Source: Dehalobacterium sp040766325
Lineage (GTDB): Bacteria > Bacillota > Dehalobacteriia > Dehalobacteriales > Dehalobacteriaceae
Direction: 5' to 3'
Assembly (NCBI GenBank): GCA_040766325.1
Contig: JAXGQR010000009.1
Location: 73,591 to 137,590 of the forward strand
Length of the DNA stretch: 64,000 bases
The stretch's first letter is position 1, and the number at the start of each line of letters is the position of its first letter. The notes under the pieces were generated by a model. It did no database searches, had not been told where the DNA came from, and saw only the letters and a list, made by a program, of their open reading frames with translations. Of this stretch, positions 51,266-62,293 are shown piece by piece. The position numbers and the translations under genes were made by a program.

Positions 51266-52689
51266 ATGTTTACTTCCGTGAAACATGTTCAGGATTATTG
51301 CCGGGAAAACGGGATCCGAATGATTGATTTTAAAATGATTGACATTGATGGCCGCTGGCGACATATTACCATCCCTGCTGAGCGCATGAACGAAGACACT
51401 ATGAAATACGGCGTTGGCTTTGATGGTTCTAATTACGGCTACACGCCTGTTGAAAAGAGCGACATGGCATTTATTCCTGATCTCTCCAGCGCTCACATCG
51501 ATCCCTTTGTAAATGAACCCACCCTCTCCATGAGCGGTGATGTTTGGGTGATTGATGAAGTTGATTATAAACCATTTAACCATTATCCCTGCATGTCATG
51601 CCTTCAGGGCTGAGGAATTTATATGAAAATAATATCGCTGATGAGATGATCATCGGTCCGAATTTACTCGCCACTTTAGATCATGTAAGCTATGAATGCT
51701 TCCAATCGTTTCCTATGATTGACACCATCCAAGCCGAGTGGAACAGTAGCGTTTAAATAATATTAAAATTTAGGTTACTATAAAGCCACAAGGGCGGTTA
51801 TCATATTACTGCGCCTATGATATTTCCATGATCTATGTAGCAAGATGTGCCTTTCTTTGAAGATTGGGGTGTTAAGGTTAAGTATCATCATCATGAGGTA
51901 GGCGGCCCCGGTCAGCTGAGATTGAAGTTGAATTAGAACTACATCGAGATGGCCGATGCTGCTATCAAGGATCATCAAATATACGATCAAAAATGCCGCC
52001 ATCACAGCTAATAAAACGGCGTGACTTTTTTGCCGAAGCCCCATCTACGGCGAGGCAGGAACGGCATGTACGCATATGCTCCTGATGAAAGACGGAAAAC
52101 CGCTATTCTATAATGAAAAAACGGTTATTCCGGACTAAGCAGAGAAGCGCACTGGCTCTTGGGCGGCTTTTTAAAGCATGCCAAATCTCTTTGCGGTTTA
52201 ACTAATCCTTCTACTAATTCTTTTAAACGCGTCTTGTCCCTGGTTTTGAAGTACCGGTGACTATTGGTTATGGTGACTTCCAACAGAAGTGCGGTAATCC
52301 GTATCCCGGCATATGCGAAATCACTTCCAAGTCAAAGCGCTTTGAGCTGAGAAACCCTGATGCAAATTTGCACCTTTATTACGCCTATGCCGCTATTCTG
52401 ATGGCAGGGATTGACGGGATTATAACAAAATCAATCCCCAGGAAAACGGCTGGGGTCCCTACACTTTTAATCTATTTAATCTTTCCGAAGAAGAGAAAAT
52501 AAGTTGATGCGCGTTCTGAACACTTGATGGTGCTCCTGAACGCATTAGAGGCAGATCAGGAATACCTTACCCGGGGAGGGGTCTTTCCAGTGGAACTTCT
52601 TGATCGGTGGATTGCCAAACAAACGAAAAGAGGCAGATGCCATTAACAAAATTCCTCATCCGGCAGAGGTTGCCTATTATGATCTTTAA
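51266..52689 (+). pseudogene. glnA: Glutamine synthetase (type I-like) remnant
   Basis: The first ~115 codons are clean (VKHVQDYCRENGIRMIDFKMIDIDGRWRHITIP in parts, YGVGFDGSNYGYTPVEKSDMAFIPD), then the frame breaks near 51590. Later fragments in changing frames still read IADEMIIGP, VKVKYHHHEVGGPGQ, EAGNGMHVH-like, GKPLFYNEKTVIPD, LCGLTNPSTNSFKRLVPGFEVPVTIGYGD, KRFELRNPDANLHLYYAYAAILMAGIDGI and the end KIPHPAEVAYYDL with TAA at 52687. Several shifts, deletions and substitutions exist, for example TYGDANRS replaced near 52262. It cannot make an active enzyme. A hairpin terminator follows at 52735. Confidence 0.88.
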
Positions 52690-52734
52690 CATCCAAGAAG
52701 AATAATATTTTAATAATGAAAATCAACAATAAAG

Positions 52735-52760
52735 CTCAACAACCAATACTTAGTGTTGAG
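52735..52760 (+). terminator. Hairpin after the glnA remnant
   Basis: CTCAACA (52735-52741) / TGTTGAG (52754-52760) followed by a T-rich stretch TCATTATTTGTTTT. Confidence 0.55.
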
Positions 52761-52809
52761 TCATTATTTGTTTTATATCACTTTGTTGCACATTAACTAC
52801 CCCAAAACC

Positions 52810-53581
52810 CCAATTTCAGTTCAGTAATTTATTTGCTGTAAAGCCACCATCAACGTAAAGTCGTACCAGTTACGTAAGAAGACGCATCTGAGGCCAACCA
52901 TAAAATAGCTCAGCTACTTCAATTGGCTCGGCAAACGCTTCATCATGCTGAGATGATCAGCATATTCAGGACTTTAACAAAATTAAACCTTCCATAGCTG
53001 CGCTCAATTTTTCTGAGCCGATTGCCCTCGGGCAACAGGCATTGACGCGAATGCCATGAGGAGAGTAGTCCATGGCGGTACTTTTGGTCAGACTAACAAT
53101 AGCATGCCGGCCATATGTGGGCCGGGATATTAGTCTACTTCTGAGAGACTACAGCAGAAATATTTACTATATTTCAATTTTCCTTTGAATCTTCTGCCGT
53201 AATTCATATTTAATGAAAGAATAACTCCTTTTTAAATTGATATCAATAATCTTCATCAAATTCTTCAATATCCATTTTGGCAATGGGTAGTTTATCCTTA
53301 ATGCGCGCAGCACTATTTACGGCAATATCCAGACGACCAAAAGTATCCACAGCAAATTGCACCATATTTTCAAGAGATTCAGGTTTGGTAATATCCGCCT
53401 TTTTAACAAAGGCAGCAGCTCCTCCGGCTTTGGTTGATCTTTTCGCTTTCATAGCCATACCATTTCTTCATCTATATCAGCAATTATAACTTTAGCACCA
53501 TTTTCCGGCAAACAATTCTGTTGCTCCAAGCCCATTGGCACTGCCGGTGATAATACTTACTTTTCCTTCCAAAACACCCAT
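52810..53581 (-). pseudogene. Short-chain dehydrogenase remnant 1
   Basis: Begins with ATG 53581 (MGVLEGKVSIITGSANGLGATELFA), continues in other frames as KADITKPESLENMVQFAVDTFGRLDIAVNSAARIKDKLP (in parts), then a gap, and ends with TKSTAMDYSPHGIRVNACCP and SEKLSAAMEG. The middle, with the catalytic Tyr-x3-Lys region, is missing or unreadable. It is an SDR of the FabG/2,5-diketogluconate-like type with several frameshifts and a deletion. It directly follows remnant 2, which looks like its paralogue. Confidence 0.8.
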
Positions 53582-53599
53582 GATATATCCTCTCAGATT

Positions 53600-54374
53600 A
53601 TCGGTTACTATTTGTCTGTTACATTGAAGTGTAAATTCGCCTTCAACAGCCAGTACCGCACCGGTGATATAAGAGGATTCTTCCGATGCGAGCCACATGC
53701 TTGCCTCAGCAATTTTGATGCTTCAGCAAAACGGCCCAGCATACTCAATTGTTTGGCGTATGCCTCAGGGTCAAAACCAAAGTGTTCCAGAGCATCCATG
53801 GAGCATCGGTGTTTTAACTTGCACTGCGCAACTGAATTGACACGGATCCCTTTATCAGAATAATCCATGTAGCGCTTTTTGTCAAACCGATTACACCGAA
53901 TTTGCTGCAATATAAATCGGTGTTCCGGTTGAGGCTCATTCCACTAACAGAAGAAATATTAATAATTGACCCGCCGGTCCCTTGTTTCAGCATCTGCATA
54001 ATCTCATATTTAAGACACAAAGCAACGCCCTTCAGATCAACGGCGAGTACTCCATCCATTACTTTCTTGCTCATTTCCGCTAAAGGCTTGTCATCCGGTG
54101 TACGGGCGGCATTGTTTGAGCAGCATCAAATCAAGTTTTCCATAATAACGGTAAACTGTACCATTCCTCTCCACAGCTGCATCGAAACACCACATTTAAA
54201 AAGATGCCGTCCTGCCTGCTGTCATGATTTTTTCGTTTGTTTTCTTCTGCCAAGTTCCTCATTAAAATCGGCTATTACAACTTAGCACTATTTTGAGCAA
54301 ATAGTTCCGCAGTCGCTGCCCCCATACCCAGCCGCACCTGTGACAATCGCAACTTTCCCATCCAACAAATTCAT
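53600..54374 (-). pseudogene. Short-chain dehydrogenase remnant 2
   Basis: ATG 54374 with GAGAGGTG upstream starts MNLLDGKVAIVTGAAGYGG; later pieces in other frames read VMDGVLAVDLKGVALCLKYEIMQMLKQGTGGSIINISSVSG, YCSKFGVIGLTKSA, DYSDKGIRVNSVAQC and WLASEESSYITGAVLAVEGEFTLQ. At least four frame changes are needed. Catalytic Ser and a Tyr-Cys-Ser-Lys version of YxxxK can be seen. Function unknown; a hydroxysteroid- or FabG-like oxidoreductase originally. Confidence 0.8.
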
Positions 54375-54767
54375 GTGTAAGCACCTCTCTTCTTCTAAAC
54401 ATAATGCTTTAAACGATATCATGAACCTCTTACTACACCTTTACTCAGCCTTCTCTTTAGTAGCCTCCTCATCATTTCCTTATAAGATATTAATGTTTTT
54501 TCTTATCCATATTCATGCTTATTTTAACCATTAAACAATATTTTTCACTATTTTGATTATTTTAATTAACAGTAGAAAATATAAGGATATTCTAATCATA
54601 ATGGCTGAATGTCCATATTAAATTTTTCTTTATCGGTTAAAAAAATCATAAACCCATCTAGATCCTAAAAGGAACAAAAACTGATCTCAGATACGTCTAT
54701 AAGATAAATAATATCCAAAATTTGCCCAAATATTTTGCTTTAAGCATTACAGGTCAACTTTTTAAGA
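54375..54767. other. AT-rich intergenic stretch without a recognisable gene
   Basis: About 390 bp between the SDR remnant and the beta-propeller remnant. I see no gene, known RNA motif or clear hairpin; it holds the divergent upstream regions of both. Confidence 0.5.
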
Positions 54768-57045
54768 ATGAAGGAGGTAATTAAGAAAATTGGTTTCCTT
54801 GTCATCCTATTATTAGTCCTGTCTGTACATTAGGTTCTTTCACCTTGAAACTCGCAAACGGACAAGGGGAAATTGGGGTGGTTCAAGTACACAAGACCTT
54901 TAAAATTTGATGTCCGCCAACCCCGACTGGCTGATAATCATGTCTTGTTCCTTTCCGTACTGTTTTGGTAGCTCGATGCCCAAGTCGCCTGGGATGAAAA
55001 ACCGGCACGATCTGGCTGTATCCGAACAAAGTGTGTTTGGAAATTAATTTCCATGAAAATACCGCTACTATCAACGGAAATAAGGTCACCTTAGCACTGG
55101 TTCCCATCATGGAAAAGGACCAGACGCTGCTCCCTCTGAGATTTGTCAGTGAGGCCCTTTATGCCTGTGTTTCGACGGGGATACAAGAAAACCGTATATC
55201 GAAAAAATGAGCCCCGGTGGTGGGGAGCTACCAAACCTCAAAAGAATCCTGAATCAGAAATAGTAAGAAGAGAAGAATATCAAGCAGTACCATCTTTTGA
55301 AATGTCAAACGATCAACGAAGCAGCAACAGATGGCTTAACAGAGCAGAAGCACCGGCCTCAGCTGCCGGGAATATGAATGATGCCAGGAATCTGCAGACT
55401 ATTCTACCACCAACATCCAGGTAGAAGGAGATGAAGGAGATCTGATCAAAACCGACGGCACCTATATCTATCAGGTCAACAACAACCGGGGTGGTAATTA
55501 CCCGGCCTCTACCGGCAGAAAAATGGCAGTCACCGATATCATTAATTTTACCCCCGGAGAATTTTCTCCCCGGGAATTATATGTGGATAAAAAGCACCTG
55601 GTGGTTATCGGTTCTTCCCATGATAACCGTCCGTTGGATCAACCTTTGGTTTCCGAAGATGTTAATATCCTCCGGTGCGAAAGCCAAACTGTAAAAGCCC
55701 TTATTTATGACATTAGCGACAAAAACAAAATCAAGGAAATAAGAGTGGCGGAACTGGAAGGTAGCTATATCTCCTCCCGCAAAGTTGGAAGTCTGATTTA
55801 TTTAACCGCCAACAAATATTTGGACTATTACCGCATCATGGAAGATGAGGGATCAGAGCCTTCCTTTTACCGTGACTCCGCGATAGAAGACACCACGAGA
55901 AATGAAATCCCCTATAAGGATATCTGCTATTTCCCGGGCCGACTGGTAACCCAATTACCTCTTGACTGCAGGACTGATTTGATCATCTGGACCAGGAGAT
56001 GAAGGTTTCTGCTTATCTGGGAGCGGGGGAAAATATTTATGCCACAGCCCACAGTTTATATGCTGCCGTGACCGGTTATCAGACCGGAGATATGGCTTCC
56101 TCTGAATTAAACACCCTGGTCTACAAATTCACCCTGGATCAGGGGAAGTTATGGCGATGCTCCAAGGTGAGGTGCCCGGCACTATTCTCAACCAATTCTC
56201 CGATGAGCATCAGGGTTTTTCCGGATTGCCAACCAGCGGTTCCACCTGGCGCGGGGATACCTCCAAAAACAATATCTATATCCGATGATAAAATGAAAAG
56301 CTTACAGGTAAAATTACATTGCACTCCGGGAAAGAATCTATTCCGCCTGGCTCATGGGTGACCGTGGCCAAGCATACAGACGAAGATGCCACCCACTTTG
56401 TCCTTGACTCCGAAAAACCCCCCGGGAGCCGAAAATTCTCGGCGCCTTAAAATCTCTGAATTGCGATTGTCTCCATCCCTATGATGAAACCATATTATCG
56501 GCCTTGGAAAAGACACTGTCGAGCTTAGTCAAAAGGATAGGCTGGGCAATGAAACAAGGACCATGGCTTTTTATCAGGGAATGAAAATTGCCCTCTTTGA
56601 TGTGAGTGATGTGACCCGCCCTGTACAAAAATTTCAAGAAATTATCGGTGACCGGGGCACTGATTCCGAACTGCTCCGGAACCATAAGGCTCTTTTGTTT
56701 TCCCGGGAGAAAAACTTAATTGCCTTCCCTGTGACGGTGTTGGAAATTAAAAATAAAAACCTGTATCAGAGCCAAAACAATTTTCCCGATTACGGGGAAT
56801 TCACCTTCCAGGGAGCCTATGTCTACCAGCTTGACCTGGCAAAAGGTTTTAACCTTAAAGGGACGATTACCCACCTGGACGGGGAGGATCATCTGAAGGC
56901 CGGGTTACATTGGTACCCCAACGCCAAAAATATCGAGAGAATCATCTATATCGGCGAGACCTTATATACTCTCTCTCCGGGGATGATCAAGGCCCATGAC
57001 TTAAACAACCTTAATGAAATCATGAGCTTAGAAATTCCCCAATAA
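54768..57045 (+). pseudogene. Secreted copper-amine-oxidase-N-domain / beta-propeller (COG4880-like) protein remnant
   Basis: AAGGAGG at 54771-54777 precedes a damaged signal peptide (IGFLVILLLVLSV). Then comes a stalk domain of the copper amine oxidase N-terminal type, split in frames (FHENTATINGNKVTLAL, TLLPLRFVSEAL). The long beta-propeller part follows: GDLIKTDGTYIYQVNNNRGG and VYDI-like repeats at 55430-56000, YLGAGENIYATAHSLYAAVTGY at 56000-56150, and LHWYPNAKNIERIIYIGETLYTLSPGMIKAHDLN to the stop at 57043. At least six shifts or stops interrupt it. Such proteins are large, cell-wall or surface-located and of unknown function. Confidence 0.8.
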
Positions 57046-57065
57046 CTAATAATTTGATATAAAAA

Positions 57066-58193
57066 CTAGATCCCATATATTTTAGGACAATTGCGGCATT
57101 CTTTCGGCAGAGGATTTTCATCTATGACGCGCCGGTAATCCTCTTCCGCCATTTTCATTTTATAAACAGTCTTTTCTCCGTTGAGATAAGCGGCGATCAA
57201 ATTATCGTTGGCCTCGGCCCGGTGCAGAAACCTGTTCCTAAATTCCCGGTAAGGCGCACTTTGCCAAATCTCAGAAAAATTTTCAGTATGAATATTACCA
57301 AATACTTTCCGGGGCCAAGTAACTAACCCCTCTGGGGAATAGCGAGGGTTTAGTTTTCGTCCTAAATAAGTGCAGGGAGTCACATCACCATTGGATGTAA
57401 TAAAAACCATCTTTGCCGGGTTCAGATCACAGACTTCCCTTTCTTCTTCAGGGCTTAAAGGGTAAGTGCGAAAAGAAAATTTCTTCCTTCGCGCAAATTT
57501 TTCTGTCTCTTTGATAATCTTTTCATATTCCGGCATAGGCTTTCCGCTCCAGACATAAATCTTGCTCTCATTCGTTGCTTCATCAAAAACGTAATCAAGA
57601 TTTGTCGTGTAAAAGTCATTTGCCCCTAATTTATAAGCCAATTCTACAGCCCGAGGAAGTTCAGCCACACTTTCTTTGGTTAACATATAAGAAATACTGA
57701 TGAGAGGATACGAGCTCCTTTGTCTCTCCTTTTCTTGTGCCAAAAGCCCCATATGATCGATAATCTGCTGCAGGTTCGATCCGCAGCGCAGGCTTTCATG
57801 GGTCTTTGCCGTTGCACCGGCAATGGAGACGGAAACAAGATCAACCTGATATCTGATTAAATGATTGATCACAGCATCTGTGAGCAAAGTGCCGTTGGTG
57901 GTAAAGCCAACTTTTGCTCCTGATTCCTTGGCCAATCGGGTCATGTCCCAAATATCTTTATTTAATAAGGGCTCGCCCCACCCCTGGAGATAAACCCATT
58001 TTGCCTGGGCAAAATAGGGCTGTAATTCCTGGAAAACCTGAAAGGGCATTAGGTTTTTTTCCCCTGCCTCATTGAGGTATGTGGTAGGACAAAATTTGCA
58101 CTGCAGATTGCAAAAGGAGCTAATTTCAATTTGCATCGCCTCGATAAGTTTTGGTGATGGTTTTCTTTTGAAAAAACCTTGTCGGATTTTCAT
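57066..58193 (-). CDS. Radical SAM protein with SPASM-like C-terminus
   Basis: 375 residues, intact. Cluster motif CNLQCKFC (Cys28, Cys32, Cys35) follows QIEISSFC; LQGWGEPLLNKD near 70 and GFTTNGTLL near 96 are typical of SPASM/twitch radical SAM enzymes. C-terminal cysteines (CDLNPAKMVFITSNGDVTPCTYLG; CRNCPKIYG) can bind a further cluster. Family members mature peptides or act as anaerobic sulphatase-type enzymes, but no precursor peptide or partner gene is visible here, so the substrate is unknown. It stands between two broken genes yet stays open. Confidence 0.85.
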   Translation of the reverse strand: MKIRQGFFKRKPSPKLIEAMQIEISSFCNLQCKFCPTTYLNEAGEKNLMPFQVFQELQPYFAQAKWVYLQGWGEPLLNKDIWDMTRLAKESGAKVGFTTNGTLLTDAVINHLIRYQVDLVSVSIAGATAKTHESLRCGSNLQQIIDHMGLLAQEKERQRSSYPLISISYMLTKESVAELPRAVELAYKLGANDFYTTNLDYVFDEATNESKIYVWSGKPMPEYEKIIKETEKFARRKKFSFRTYPLSPEEEREVCDLNPAKMVFITSNGDVTPCTYLGRKLNPRYSPEGLVTWPRKVFGNIHTENFSEIWQSAPYREFRNRFLHRAEANDNLIAAYLNGEKTVYKMKMAEEDYRRVIDENPLPKECRNCPKIYGI

Positions 58194-58297
58194 TGAATCC
58201 TCACACCTTCCATAAAAAATTGATGAGGCCTTACCTCCAAGACTCTCCTTTGTGACAGCGGCGGATTAATCATTTCATGAATTACTGTAATAAATCC

Positions 58298-59033
58298 CTA
58301 TTCCGTGAGCAGTTTTTTTAAATAATCATCGGTGTCATTCAAAAATCTTTTCGTGATTTGATAATGATCTGTGTCTATATAATCGATTTTTTCCAAAGGA
58401 TGATGATCAAAATCAAAAATAACCCCATGAGGGAATCCCATTAAAATCGGCGAATGAGTAGCGATGATAAATTGGGCATTACCCTTTTCAATTAACTGAT
58501 GCATCAATATTAAAAAGGCGAGCTGTCTTTGAAGGCGACAAAGCTGCCTCCGGTTCATCCAACAAATAGATGCCTTTTTGATTAAACCTGTTCATAAATA
58601 AGGTGAGAAAAGCTTCCCCATGCGACTGTTCATTTAAAGATTTTCCTCCGTAAGGCATGTATGCATCATGTCCATTATCTTTGGCTAATTCATCCAGATA
58701 ACCGGCAAAATTGAAAAACGTTTCCGCTCTTAAAAAGAATCCTCCTTTAATCTTCGGCATCCAGGATAAGGTTAAAATCTTTTCTAAAGCAAAACCCTCA
58801 TTGTCGACGCCAAAAATATTATTTCTTCCCCCGCCCTGGGAAGAAAAACCACACTTATGAGCAATAGCCTCCAGCAGAGTAGATTTTCCGGAGCCGTTTT
58901 CCCCCACAAAAAAAGTTACATCGCTTTTAAAAGTAATATTCGTTAACCCGGAGATGCCAGGAATATCAAAAGGATGTTTTCTTTTATTTGACACCTTAGA
59001 CCAGTCAAACTGTATTTCTTTTAGATATGGCAT
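58298..59033 (-). pseudogene. AAA (ABC-like) ATPase with one frameshift
   Basis: ATG 59033 with GAGGAGG 7 nt upstream starts MPYLKEIQFDWSKV; Walker A FVGENGSGKSTLLEAIAHK near residue 41, signature-like SHGEAFLTLF near 128, Walker B YLLDEPEAALSP near 150. There an extra T (near 58527) shifts the frame. Removing it gives LSPQRQLAFLILMHQL followed by FIIATHSPILMGFPHG (H-loop/D-loop region) to the stop at 58298. The corrected protein is about 244 residues, the normal size for stand-alone 'AAA family ATPase' proteins that often sit by defence genes. It is adjacent to hsdR. Confidence 0.82.
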
Positions 59034-59091
59034 AGAAAACCTCCTCAAAAGATCTGATGCAGAGTGATACTGCTTGTGTGTTTCCTATCTT

Positions 59092-62000
59092 CTATCGACT
59101 TTCGTTCTGGCACATCAGCTTGGTCTGTTCCATTACAATATCTACCGCCTTAGTTGTTTGATCCGGCGGATAGCCGTATTTTTTTAGTAACCTTTTGATG
59201 GTCATTTTCATCTTTGCCTGTACACTTTCCCGAATGGCCCAGTCAACAGAGATATTATTTTTTATAGACTGGGTTAGATCCCTGGCGATTTGTTTAAGAA
59301 TCTCATCACCCATTATTTCCCGTGCCGATTCATTATCCGCCAGGGCATCATAGAAAGCCAGTTCATCCGGGGTTAATCCGGTACTTTCACCCCGCTTCTC
59401 TGCTTCGCTGATTTGTTTGGCCAATTCAATAAGTTCCATGATCACCTGAGTTGTTTCAATGGCTCTGTTCTGATATTTCCTGATGGCAGCTTCCAACAGT
59501 TCCGAGAATTTCTTTGATTGCACCAGGTTACGCCTTGATACGTTCTTGATGCTGCCTTGAAGCAGTCTGTTCAGAAGCTCAACGGCCAAATTCTTCTGCT
59601 TCATGCCCTTTACTTCCTCAAGGAATTCATCAGAAAGAATCGCGATGTTTGGCTTAGAAAGTCCAACGGAATCGAGGATATCCACCACTTCATCTGAAGA
59701 AATCGATCTTGAGATCAACTGGTTTAACTCATTATCCAATTGAGTAAATTGTTTTCTTCCCTGACCGTCGCTGAGTATTTTAACCAGGCTTGCTTTGACC
59801 GCTTTATGGAATCCGATTTCCACATTAAGGTTCTCCGCCATATGGGTGGTGGCACAAAGGGAATAAGCCCGGGCCATTTCTGTCACCAGCTTGATATAAT
59901 CGTTTTTCCTTTCTTCACGAAGGCCTAAAATATAATCCATGGTCTCCACAATAGCTTGCATTTTCTCACTGGGCTTACCGGTAAAGAACTTGCCAAAGCT
60001 GTGTCCATGGAGCAATTCTTTGATCAGGTCGTGTTTTTCCAGGAGTACTCCGGGAAGCGATTTCCGTATCAACCCCGGTTGTCTTTTTGTCGCTTTCCGT
60101 ATATTGGCAAGGCTTCTTTAATTTTTCAGCAATGCCAATATAATCAACAATAAGGCCGCCCTGCTTCTCTTTAAAAACACGATTAACCCGAGCAATAGCC
60201 TGCATCAGGTTATGTCCCTGCATAGGCTTGTCGATATACATGCAGTGCATGCTGGGCACATCAAAGCCGGTCAGCCACATGTCCCGGACAATGACCATTT
60301 TTAGCTCATCGTTTTTATCCTTCATCCGCTTGGCCAGGGTTTCCCTGGTGGCCTTAGTGCCGATAAATTTTTGCCACTGGGCAGGATCAGATGATGCGCC
60401 AGTCATGACTACTTTAATTTTTCCTTTCAACAAGTCATCACTATGCCAGTCAGGACGCAAAGCCACAATTTCCTTGTAGAGATCGATGGCAATCCTTCTG
60501 CTCATGGCAACGATCATAGCCTTGCCACCGTCATTTTCCTGGGCCTGTTCTCGTTTTTCAAAATGCTCGACAATATCCCGTGCAATCAGTTTGACACGTT
60601 CACCGGCCCCAACAATTGCCTCCAACTCCGGCCCATTTACTCTTCAGCTTTTCCTTTTGCTGTATTCCTGATATTCGGTGATTTCATCATATTCAGTATC
60701 AACCTTTGGCTTTAACTCTTCCGGCAGTTCCAATTTGGCAATTCTGCTTTCGTAAAAAATCTTAACGGTGGTTCCATCCCCTCAACAGCTCGGGTCATAT
60801 CATAAATATCTATGTAATCGCCGAATACAGCCCGGGTATTTTTATCGCTTAATTCCACCGGGGTACCGGTAAATCCAATGTAGGGGATGCCTTCGGCAGG
60901 CTATCACGCATATATTTGGCATAGCCATATTTCACTTCTGCTCGATCATCACCTTTGACAACATCAGCACCAAAGCCTTCATTGACTGCGATGGGCCTCG
61001 TCTGCCATCACGATGACGTTTTTGCGTTCCGTCAAAACCATCCCTCTATCATAATATGGGGGATCTTCCGCTGTCTTTCCTAGAGATTCATAGGGATCCA
61101 TGTTTTCTTTGATTTCGTTAACATTAGGGGCAAATTTATGAATGGTGGTAAAAATAATGCCACCACTGGTACGATTATTAAGGAGTTCTCTAAGATGAGC
61201 TCTGTCTGCAGTTTGGATCGGATTATTTCTTAGAAGATCCTTGCTTTTCAGAAATGTCCCAAAAAGCTGATCATCCAGGTCATTTCGATCCGTAATAACT
61301 ACGATTGTAGGGTTTTCCAATTCCTCACTGATAACCAGCTTTCCTGCATAAAAAACCATAGATAGACTTTTCCCGCTGCCTTGGGTATGCCAAATAACAC
61401 CGATTCTTCTGTCACCGGATTCCATGGTAGCGCGAATCGTGCTTTCCAAAGCTTTATTGACGGCATGGTACTGATGATAACCGGCGAGAATTTTAATAAT
61501 ATCCCTACCATCGCTTTGAAAAAGCACAAAATGCTTGATAATATTCAGGAAATGGTCCCGCTGAAACATGCCCTTAATCAGCACTTCCAGCTGAGGCATG
61601 GACAAGGGCGCCACCTCATCTCCGTCAATGGTACGCCAGGCCATAAAGCGGTCTTCCTCAGAGGTGAGGGTACCGGCTCTGGCATTGATACCATCACTGA
61701 TGACCAAAAAGGAATTATAGAGTATGTGAATAAAGAGGGGATCGTCTTTTTATACGTCTGCAGCTGATTATAGGCATCAGTTATATCCACATTTTCATCA
61801 CTGGCGCTTTTCAGCTCGATCACGACCAAAGGAATACCATTGACAAAAACGATCAGGTCAGGACGCTTTTTCTACCCCATGCTCGATAAATCGTGAACTG
61901 GTTAGCAACCATGAATTCATTGTTTAACGTTTGCTCAAAGTCAAAGACATAGACCTTTTCCGTGCGATAACCGGCATCAGCCTGCCTCAACTGCACGTCG

Positions 62001-62293
62001 ATACCGTCAGTAATCATTTTCTGAAAAGACTTGTTGTTCATGATCAGACTGGGACTTTGAGGAATCGTGAGCTGCCGGAAGGCATCTTCCAAGGCATCAT
62101 CCGGCATTTTGGGATTTATCCTAGTAAGAGCATCTTTAATCTTGTCATTAAGAATAACATCACTATAGTCTTCACGCTCTCGATACTCACCATCAGGTGC
62201 AATATCGGGAGCAAAAACGATCTCATAACCTAGTTCCTCGAACCATTCCAGGGCAGCTTCTTCTAGGTGGGATTCGCGGAAATTCTTTGCCAT
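59092..62293 (-). pseudogene. hsdR: Type I restriction enzyme R subunit, multiple single-base frameshifts
   Basis: The start ATG 62293 directly follows the hsdS stop. Segments in order: N-terminal nuclease domain (MAKNFRESHLEEAALEWFEELGYE, LVVIELKSASDENVDITDAYNQLQTYK), helicase motor (HTQGSGKSLSMVFYAGKL, VITDRNDLDDQLFG, VMADEAHRSQ), motor 2 (IGFTGTP, MWLTGFDVPSMHCMYIDKPMQGHNLMQAIARVNR) and the C-terminal helical part to 59092. At least eight one-base shifts are needed, for example near 61893, 61875, 61720, 60995, 60900, 60770, 60640 and 60055. The encoded pieces are otherwise close to consensus. As written no full R subunit is made, so restriction is lost or the sequence has errors. Confidence 0.9.

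Noticed and set aside
51164..51583. Minus-strand ORF of 139 residues opposite the glnA remnant
   Set aside because: It is the antisense of the clean glutamine synthetase N-terminus and has no family resemblance.
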